A DNA stretch of 24,138 nucleotides from JACQHJ01 sp964624955 (GTDB lineage: Bacteria > Patescibacteriota > Microgenomatia > Levybacterales > UBA12049). The position numbers were made by a program, and so were the translations under genes. The stretch spans positions 1-24,138 of the forward strand of contig CAZUZF010000011.1 of assembly GCA_964624955.1 (NCBI GenBank). Direction: 5' to 3'. The notes under the pieces are model-generated. The model was not told the DNA's origin, ran no database searches, and saw only the letters and a list, made by a program, of their open reading frames with translations. This document shows, one piece after another, positions 7,929 through 13,488 of this stretch (its first letter is position 1; each line of letters opens with the position of its first letter).

Positions 7929-8588
7929 TTATAAATTTTCTATCAGAAATCTTTGAACTCCTGATAACATAACTTCTACATCTTCTCTTTTATATTCATT
8001 AAATTTTCCATGATCTGCACTATCTCTAATAGCTTTCCATGTTTGAATCTGTTTTTGTATCAAGCGGCTATAAGTTTCTTTGTCAGCAATTTTCATATTT
8101 AACGACCCTATGTCATCAGATCGTTTTACGTCTATGCCATTTTTAGCTGCAATCTTTCTTAAACCATCTTCTAGGACAGCTGTTGTAAGAAAAGCGGCGG
8201 GATCTTTATATCCATTTTCGAGTAAATGCTCTGCGATTTCTAGAAAGTCCGTAAATATTTCTGCGACAGCAAGCTCTTTGATATTTTTTACAAACCCCGA
8301 TTCTATATCAGACTTTAGTGCCCTAAGTATTCCAACCCCCGCATCTACAGATGACTTCCATGGATTTTTTGTATCCTCGACAAAATTATTGCGGTAATGA
8401 CTATTTTCACCGGCTACTTTAATCAATATATTCTCGGAACTAGTTTTCCATTCATTAAAAATATCATAATCAATATGCCCCGCACCCATTACACCAGGAG
8501 GGCTTTCACGATATCTACTCTTTGCATCCTCACCTTTCCTTATGAGTTCGTCTAATCTTTGCAATATTTTTTCTTCTGTTTGTATCAT
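7929..8588 (-). CDS. HEPN-like protein with an RxxxxH motif
   Basis: This 219-residue protein has an N-terminal module of about 100 residues, which includes FNEWKTSSENILIKV and a GILRALKSDIESG helix. A C-terminal helical domain (about 110-219) follows. The last two helices hold R188-DSAD-H193, the Rx4-6H signature of HEPN ribonucleases, preceded by a helix with FLTTAVLEDGLRKI. I recall similar N-terminal modules in uncharacterised proteins near defence genes but cannot name the family. HEPN proteins usually cut RNA as dimers or neutralise a partner. The ATG overlaps the hsdM stop (ATGA), and the PIN gene follows after one base, so both are translated with the methylase. It could instead be a non-catalytic HEPN-like regulator (DUF4145-type). 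Confidence 0.65.
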   Translation of the reverse strand: MIQTEEKILQRLDELIRKGEDAKSRYRESPPGVMGAGHIDYDIFNEWKTSSENILIKVAGENSHYRNNFVEDTKNPWKSSVDAGVGILRALKSDIESGFVKNIKELAVAEIFTDFLEIAEHLLENGYKDPAAFLTTAVLEDGLRKIAAKNGIDVKRSDDIGSLNMKIADKETYSRLIQKQIQTWKAIRDSADHGKFNEYKREDVEVMLSGVQRFLIENL

Positions 8589-10078
8589 ATTTTTATATTC
8601 TTTAAATTCTTCAAAATTTCTTTTTCTAACTTTTCAGATTCTTGAAAGTATTGTTTTAACTCTGCTTCCAGCTTTTGCATTTTTTCGGCAAAGGGGATGC
8701 CGTCATCTTCTTCCTCCGGCACTCCTACATACCTTCCGGGATTTAAACTCCAACCTTGAGATTCGATTTCGGAGATAGTGACTACTTTACAAAGACCCAC
8801 AACATCTTTATATCCTTGCTCCTCACCTCGATATTGGCGGACTATTTTAGATATCTGTTCAATTTGTTCCGGGGTAAACTCACGATGAGCGCGGTCAATT
8901 TGTTTAAAAATATTCCTGGCGTCAATAAAAAGTACCTTATCTTTTCTGTTTGTATTTTTCCTACCCTTATCCAAAAACCACAGAGTACAAGGCAGAGTTA
9001 CCGTATAGAAAAAGTTAGGCCCCACGGAAATTATCAGATCAACAATCCCTTCTTCTATTAACTTTTTTCTAATTTCCAATTCTGAAGCTCTGGCATCCGA
9101 AGCAGAGTTGGCCATGACAAATCCGGCCCGGCCTTTTTCGTTTAATGAACTATAAAAAACTTGAATCCAAAGATAGTTTCCGTTATCTACCCTGGGAATA
9201 CCTAAAGGAAATCGGGGGTCATCTTTGATACGCTCCTTGTCTATCCCATCCACATTAAATGGCGGATTGGCCATGACAAAATCAAACTTACCCACGCTTT
9301 GATGAATATCATTGTAATAAGTATTCCCTTCTCTAATATCTCCTGATAATCCGTGGACTGCTAAATTCATTTTACAAAGACGAACGGTTTCATTAGTTTT
9401 TTCCTGCCCATAGACAGCAATCTCGGAATTGGGATTTTTCTTATGATTTTCTACAAAATAGGCGCTTTGCACAAACATGCCCCCGGAACCACAAGCCGGA
9501 TCTAAAATCCTTCCTTTGTAAGGTTCTATTACTTGTACAATTAATTTGACTATCGAAGTTGGGGTAAAGAATTCTCCGCCTTTTTGCCCTTCAGACATAG
9601 CAAATTTACCTAAGAAATATTCATAAATCTTCCCAAACATATCCCCTTCGACATCCATAGGTATGGAGTTAAAGGTTTTCAACAGTTCCACCAGCGTTTT
9701 ATTATCCAATAGACCATAATTACGGGGTAAAATTCCCTTTAAATCCTCATTCTCCTCTTCTATTGCTTCCATTGCTTTATTTACTGCCTCACCTATATTT
9801 GAACCTTCGGGTAAATTAAGAAGATAAGAAAAACGAGACTGGGAAGGAAGATATAAGACACCTTTTGCCTGATAATCAATTTTACTGATTGGCCGACGGT
9901 TGCTTTCGTTTTTAGCAATTTTTTGCTCGGCTAAACCAAATTTATAATCAGCAAATCTTAGAAAGATTAATCCCAGAACAGGAACAGAATACTCAGAAGC
10001 CTTCAGCCCTGAGTTAGCTCGCAGCGAGTCTGCCGCATCCCAAAGTCTTTTTTCTATCTCTCCGTTGTTACTTGACAT
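8585..10078 (-). CDS. hsdM: Type I restriction-modification system methyltransferase (M) subunit
   Basis: This 497-residue protein has the helical HsdM N-terminal domain (about 8-130, with LGLIFLRFADYKF) and an N6-adenine methylase core. The S-adenosylmethionine loop is DPACGSGGMF at 193-202 and the catalytic motif IV is NPPF at 271-274. The C-terminal part ends in a coiled, charged helix, as usual for docking on HsdS. It methylates adenines in the target set by HsdS and protects self DNA. Its ATG shares one base with the radC stop (TAATG). A strong SD, GAGGAGGG (10088-10095), lies 9 bases upstream inside the end of radC, so it is translated on the same message. The stop overlaps the HEPN gene. 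Confidence 0.97.
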   Translation of the reverse strand: MSSNNGEIEKRLWDAADSLRANSGLKASEYSVPVLGLIFLRFADYKFGLAEQKIAKNESNRRPISKIDYQAKGVLYLPSQSRFSYLLNLPEGSNIGEAVNKAMEAIEEENEDLKGILPRNYGLLDNKTLVELLKTFNSIPMDVEGDMFGKIYEYFLGKFAMSEGQKGGEFFTPTSIVKLIVQVIEPYKGRILDPACGSGGMFVQSAYFVENHKKNPNSEIAVYGQEKTNETVRLCKMNLAVHGLSGDIREGNTYYNDIHQSVGKFDFVMANPPFNVDGIDKERIKDDPRFPLGIPRVDNGNYLWIQVFYSSLNEKGRAGFVMANSASDARASELEIRKKLIEEGIVDLIISVGPNFFYTVTLPCTLWFLDKGRKNTNRKDKVLFIDARNIFKQIDRAHREFTPEQIEQISKIVRQYRGEEQGYKDVVGLCKVVTISEIESQGWSLNPGRYVGVPEEEDDGIPFAEKMQKLEAELKQYFQESEKLEKEILKNLKNIKI

Positions 10079-10779
10079 TAAATTAAACCCTCCTCTTTAA
10101 AACTTAAATAATTTTTATTTGTAATAATAACATGATCTGCAACTTCTATCTCTAAAATTTTTCCTGATTCTACCAGCTTTTGGGTAATTTCTAAATCTTC
10201 TTTTGAAGGTTCTGGGTTTCCTGAAGGATGGTTGTGGGCAATGATAACTTGGGCGCTGTGGCGATGAATGGCTGCTTCAAAAGTTTCTCTGGGGTGAACC
10301 AGATTTGCATTTAATGTTCCTACGGAAATCTCATCAATTCCTAATAACTTGCTTCTGGTATCGAAAGATAAAACAAAAAAATGTTCTTTGGTGTAATTTT
10401 TAAGCTTGGATTTAACCAGCTTATAAACATCTTCAGCTGATAAAATTGTTTTTGTCTTCCGTTTAGATTTTGCAGTTTGGTTATTGTTATTTGTTCTTCT
10501 TGCTATCTCAAAACAGGCTCTTATCTGGCAAGCTTTAGCAAGACCTATTCCTCTTACTTGAGAAAGCTCTTCAATAGTAGTTTCTGAAAGTTTTTGTAGG
10601 CTGCCAAAATGGGTTAGGAGTTTTTGGGCAGTTACCGCAATGGACTCGCCTGGAATACCACGACCTAAAATAAGTTGTAAAAGCTCTTGTATTGAAAGCG
10701 AATGCTCGCCAAATTTAACTAATCTCTGTCGCGGTCGCTCTTCAAGTGGTAAATCGTGAATAGTAAATGATTTGCTCAT
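10078..10779 (-). CDS. radC: RadC family JAB-domain protein
   Basis: The N-terminal part has a helix-hairpin-helix DNA-binding region (VRGIGLAKACQIRACFEIAR). The C-terminal JAB/MPN metalloprotease-like domain shows HNHPSGNPEPSKED, with the metal-binding His-x-His and the distal Asp. The frame is open further upstream to 10866, but the chosen ATG at 10779 begins MSKSFTIHDLPLEERPRQRL, which is where RadC homology starts. A TATAAA box lies 7 bases before it, and the upstream 29 residues look non-coding. The protein is then 233 residues, a normal length. RadC has no settled role; it is often found on mobile and defence elements. Here it is the first gene of the operon and shares one base with hsdM. 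Confidence 0.93.
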   Translation of the reverse strand: MSKSFTIHDLPLEERPRQRLVKFGEHSLSIQELLQLILGRGIPGESIAVTAQKLLTHFGSLQKLSETTIEELSQVRGIGLAKACQIRACFEIARRTNNNNQTAKSKRKTKTILSAEDVYKLVKSKLKNYTKEHFFVLSFDTRSKLLGIDEISVGTLNANLVHPRETFEAAIHRHSAQVIIAHNHPSGNPEPSKEDLEITQKLVESGKILEIEVADHVIITNKNYLSFKEEGLI

Positions 10780-10786
10780 AGTATTA

Positions 10787-10792
10787 TTTATA
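10787..10792 (-). promoter_or_regulatory. -10 box of the radC/hsd operon, leaderless layout
   Basis: TATAAA on the minus strand ends 7 bases before the radC ATG, the same spacing as TATAAT before alaS, ftsK and the winged-helix gene. No convincing -35 box lies at 16-18 bases. It supports the short radC start and suggests that the message begins at or next to the ATG. Confidence 0.5.
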
Positions 10793-10798
10793 AAATCA

Positions 10799-10818
10799 TC
10801 CTTCCAAAGACGGGCAGG
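10799..10818 (-). repeat. GC-rich 20-mer, right copy of the inverted pair flanking the defence cassette
   Basis: Read on the minus strand it begins CCTGCCCG and continues TCTTTGGAAGGA. It matches the 703-722 copy at 16 of 20 positions, in the opposite orientation. It lies 20 bases upstream of the radC ATG. Together the copies bracket the whole minus-strand cassette. Confidence 0.4.
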
Positions 10819-10994
10819 CAACGTCGATCTCAAGCGCTTTGATGATCTTAGCTCCATCCTTCGCATAAAGCTTCTAAGGACAAGGTAGATTTTTAAAAGT
10901 TGGGTTTTGATTATGTTTTATCATATTTTTATTATCTATTAAGGACATTTATATTTATTCGAATTATACTGCTTTGAGATTAAATATTAAAGGA

Positions 10995-11011
10995 TAAGCT
11001 AGAATAGCTTA
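10995..11011 (+). promoter_or_regulatory. Palindrome and -10 box at the start of the GIY-YIG gene
   Basis: TAAGCTA and TAGCTTA form a perfect 7-bp inverted repeat around GAA, ending directly before the GTG at 11012. A TAGAAT -10 box (11000-11005) lies in its centre, 6 bases before the GTG. A TTGAGA (10974-10979) could be the -35 box, but the spacing of 20 is long. The overlap of palindrome and -10 box suggests an operator, or a hairpin at the 5' end of the message. Confidence 0.45.
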
Positions 11012-11263
11012 GTGGATTATTTTGTTTATATTTTTAAATGTAGTGATGGATCTTTTTATACTGGCATAACTTCTGATATAGAAAAGAGACTAAAACAACA
11101 TAACGGTTTATTAAAAGGCGGTGCTAAGTATACAAGAGGAAAAGGTCCTGTTGTTTTAAAACATTTTGAGAAATTTGAAACACGAGGCCAGGCTTTAAAA
11201 AGAGAGGCGGAAATTAAAAAATTAAAAAAGACAGAAAAAGAAAAGTTAGAAGATTCCTATTAA
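11012..11263 (+). CDS. Small GIY-YIG nuclease domain protein (UPF0213/YhbQ-like)
   Basis: This 83-residue protein starts with GTG and reads MDYFVYIFKCSDGSFYTGIT, which aligns with the start of the single-domain GIY-YIG family. The first block has YVYI-type residues (VYIF) and YTGIT in the place of GIY...YIG. R26 lies in KRLKQH, and E65/E67 fall in the C-terminal helix REAEIKKLKK. The whole domain is present and the length is typical. Members are predicted structure-specific or single-strand endonucleases, but most are uncharacterised. The GTG start is supported by this homology and by the -10 box 6 bases before it. It is divergent from radC and 53 bases before the XRE regulator on the same strand. 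Confidence 0.88.
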   Translation: MDYFVYIFKCSDGSFYTGITSDIEKRLKQHNGLLKGGAKYTRGKGPVVLKHFEKFETRGQALKREAEIKKLKKTEKEKLEDSY

Positions 11264-11295
11264 TGATTTAAAAATCGCTAGACAGATTGAAGGAA

Positions 11296-11321
11296 ATCAT
11301 ATAGCATATATGCTATATGAT
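11296..11321. promoter_or_regulatory. Perfect 26-bp palindrome over the start codon of the XRE regulator
   Basis: The half-site is ATCATATAGCATA followed directly by its exact reverse complement. The ATG of the regulator (11317-11319) is inside the right arm. HigA/XRE proteins usually bind such palindromes and repress their own promoter, so this is probably an autoregulatory operator; as RNA it could also form a hairpin hiding the start codon. Confidence 0.7.
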
Positions 11322-11613
11322 AGAACCTAATAATAGAAAACATTTAGATTTTGAGACTTGGGAAAAAGAAGCTTTAAAGAATCCGGAATTTAAAGCTGAA
11401 TATGATCTTCTTCAGCCTGAATTTGCTGTTATCGAAGCTATAATTAGGGCAAGAATTAAAAAGGGTTTTACTCAAAAAGAACTGGCGGAAAAAATCGGCA
11501 CCAAACAATCTGTTATTTCTAGACTTGAATCAGGAAGAGCAAATCCTTCTATTGGTTTTCTTAAAAAAATGGCAGCTGCAATGAATCTAAAATTTACAAT
11601 CCAGCTTAGCTAA
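11317..11613 (+). CDS. XRE-family helix-turn-helix regulator, HigA antitoxin-like
   Basis: This 98-residue protein has an acidic N-terminal part (1-35) and a five-helix XRE/Cro domain at about 38-95. The helix-turn-helix is FTQKELAEKIGTKQSVISRL. The ending AAAMNLKFTIQLS is typical of HigA-type antitoxins. The RelE/HigB toxin that normally comes just before or after is missing: the upstream neighbour is the GIY-YIG gene and the downstream one is alaS. It is thus either an orphan antitoxin or a free regulator. AAGGAA (11290-11295) is too far (21 bases) to act as a normal SD. The ATG lies within a perfect 26-bp palindrome, which points to autorepression. Confidence 0.85.
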   Translation: MIEPNNRKHLDFETWEKEALKNPEFKAEYDLLQPEFAVIEAIIRARIKKGFTQKELAEKIGTKQSVISRLESGRANPSIGFLKKMAAAMNLKFTIQLS

Positions 11614-11645
11614 CCTATTATTTCCAAAATATAACCTCAGCCTGC

Positions 11646-11651
11646 TATAAT
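11646..11651 (+). promoter_or_regulatory. -10 box of alaS, leaderless layout
   Basis: TATAAT is followed by exactly 7 bases and then the alaS ATG. A TTTCCA (11621-11626) with a spacing of 19 is a poor -35 candidate. No SD fits in the 7 bases, so transcription would begin at or beside the ATG. Confidence 0.6.
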
Positions 11652-11658
11652 AAAACAA

Positions 11659-13479
11659 ATGACTGCAAAACAAATAATTGACATCTATATTTCTTTTTTT
11701 GAAAAAAGAGGACATAAGCAAATTGCCAATTCTCCACTTGTTCCAGAAAATGACCCAACCACACTTTTCACCTCTTCCGGCATGCAGCCTTTGGTTCCAT
11801 ATCTTCTGGGCGAACCTCATCCGCAAGGATTCAGACTTGTTAATGTACAAAATTGCTTCAGAGCAGTAGACATTGAAGAAGTAGGAGATAATAGACATAC
11901 AACTTTTTTTAGAATGTTAGGCAACTGGTCTTTAGGAGATTATTTTAAATCCGAAGAAATACCCTGGCTTTGGGAATTTTTGACTAAAGAACTTAGACTT
12001 CCAAGAGAAAAACTCTATGTTGCTGTTTTTGCAGGAGATGGAAATGTTGGACAAGACTTGGAATCAGAACAAATCTGGAAAAAAATATTTGAAGAAGAAA
12101 AATTAGAACCCAAAATATTTAAAGGAGATGTAACCAAAAACTGGTGGTCAAGAAGTGGAACTCCTGATAATATGCCTGTTGGAGAACCAGGAGGACCTGA
12201 TACTGAAGTATATTTCAGGCTTGATGACATTAAACACAACAGTAAATGCGATGGAGATGATCCTGTTAAATGTGAATGTGGAAAATTCTTGGAAATTGCC
12301 AATTCTGTCTTTATGCAATACATAAAAACAGAAGACGGATTTAAAGAGTTACCTAATAAAAATGTAGATTTTGGGGGAGGTACTGAAAGACTTCTTGCAG
12401 CAGTAGAAAACCAAAGTGATATTTTCCAAACTTCCCTTTTTGCTCCAATCATTGAATCAATTGAAAGTGCTACAGGTAAACCATATAAGGAAAACCTTAA
12501 ACAATTTAGAATCATCGCAGACCATCTCCGTGCTTCAGTCTATCTTCTTGATGCAAAAGTAACACCGTCAAATAAGGAAAGAGGGTATATTCTAAGAAGA
12601 CTAATAAGAAGAGCCGTAGATAACCTTGGAGAAACCAATCCGGGTCAATTGGAATCTATTATTCAAGCTATTGTAGAAGAATGTTCTAAAACAGACCCTA
12701 GCCTCTCTTCCAACTTCGAACTCATAAAAAATTCCATATTAGAAGAAAGTCAAAAGTATAAAAAGGCAAGGTTAGGAGGAATCAGATATATAGAGAAAAA
12801 GTATGGTGGTAAAGTACAGATATTTGAAACTCCAATGCCAATGGGAAATGAACTAAAAGGAACAACTGAAATATCTTCTGAGGACGCATTTAATCTTTAT
12901 ACCTCGTACGGTCTTTCTCCTACACAGATAAAAAGCATGGGCTATACATTTAATGAACAAGGTTTTGCAAACTTAATGGAAAAACACAAAGAACTTTCTA
13001 AAACCGCCTCTTCAGGTATGTTTAAAGGAGGCCTTGCAGATACCAGTGAACTCACAATCAAAGGCCATACTGCAACCCATTTACTACACCAGGCCTTAAG
13101 AGATATATTTGGTCCAAAACTTTACCAATCTGGTTCAAATATAACTTCGGAGAGAATTAGGTTTGATTTTAACCATGACAAGATGCTAACTGAGGGTGAA
13201 CTTAGAAAAGTTGAAGATATTGTTAGGGAAAAGATAAGAAAAAATCTTCCGGTTCACTTTGAAATAATGCCTCTTAGTAAAGCTAAGGAACTTGGAGCAA
13301 TTGGCCTGTTTGATGAAAAATACCAGACACAGGTTAAAGTGTATTTTATAGGAGATTATTCCAAGGAATTTTGCGGTGGACCGCACGTTGAGTTTACAGA
13401 AGACATTAAAAGTTTTAGAATAATAAAGCAAGAGAATTTAGGTAAAGGATATAAAAGAATCTATGCCAAAGTAGAATAA
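11659..13479 (+). CDS. alaS: Alanyl-tRNA synthetase, short form without the C-terminal domain
   Basis: The protein charges tRNA-Ala. The class II core is at 1-250: motif 1 region DPTTLFTSSGMQPL, motif 2 region HTTFFRMLGNWSLGDYF, and motif 3 VDFGGGTERLLAAV at 236-249. The tRNA-binding helical part follows (about 260-455). The editing domain has HTATH (H470, H474) and CGGPH (C572, H576), the four zinc ligands. It ends at 606 residues, where ordinary bacterial AlaRS runs to about 875. The DHHA1/oligomerisation and C-Ala region is absent and no fragment of it follows. An unusual C197...C205-x-C207 cluster sits in the catalytic domain. The start is fixed by MTAKQIIDIYISFF. Short AlaRS is known in CPR bacteria. 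A membrane protein gene follows after 9 bases. Confidence 0.96.
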   Translation: MTAKQIIDIYISFFEKRGHKQIANSPLVPENDPTTLFTSSGMQPLVPYLLGEPHPQGFRLVNVQNCFRAVDIEEVGDNRHTTFFRMLGNWSLGDYFKSEEIPWLWEFLTKELRLPREKLYVAVFAGDGNVGQDLESEQIWKKIFEEEKLEPKIFKGDVTKNWWSRSGTPDNMPVGEPGGPDTEVYFRLDDIKHNSKCDGDDPVKCECGKFLEIANSVFMQYIKTEDGFKELPNKNVDFGGGTERLLAAVENQSDIFQTSLFAPIIESIESATGKPYKENLKQFRIIADHLRASVYLLDAKVTPSNKERGYILRRLIRRAVDNLGETNPGQLESIIQAIVEECSKTDPSLSSNFELIKNSILEESQKYKKARLGGIRYIEKKYGGKVQIFETPMPMGNELKGTTEISSEDAFNLYTSYGLSPTQIKSMGYTFNEQGFANLMEKHKELSKTASSGMFKGGLADTSELTIKGHTATHLLHQALRDIFGPKLYQSGSNITSERIRFDFNHDKMLTEGELRKVEDIVREKIRKNLPVHFEIMPLSKAKELGAIGLFDEKYQTQVKVYFIGDYSKEFCGGPHVEFTEDIKSFRIIKQENLGKGYKRIYAKVE

Positions 13480-13488
13480 AAGTATAAT

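Noticed and set aside
7460..8588. HEPN-MNT type toxin-antitoxin module
   Set aside because: The partner shows PIN residues and no minimal nucleotidyltransferase motif (GSxARG-type) is present.
10780..10866. N-terminal extension of radC by 29 codons
   Set aside because: No RadC homology in the extension, it would cover the TATAAA box and the GC-rich 20-mer, and the ATG at 10779 gives a normal family length.
11012..11613. GIY-YIG plus XRE as a classical toxin-antitoxin pair
   Set aside because: GIY-YIG single-domain proteins of this type are not known toxins, each gene has its own start-site palindrome, and a 53-base gap separates them. Mentioned only as a possibility.
12015..12515. Open frame of 166 codons antisense to alaS
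   Set aside because: Antisense to the AlaRS catalytic domain, with no recognisable domain or start signal.
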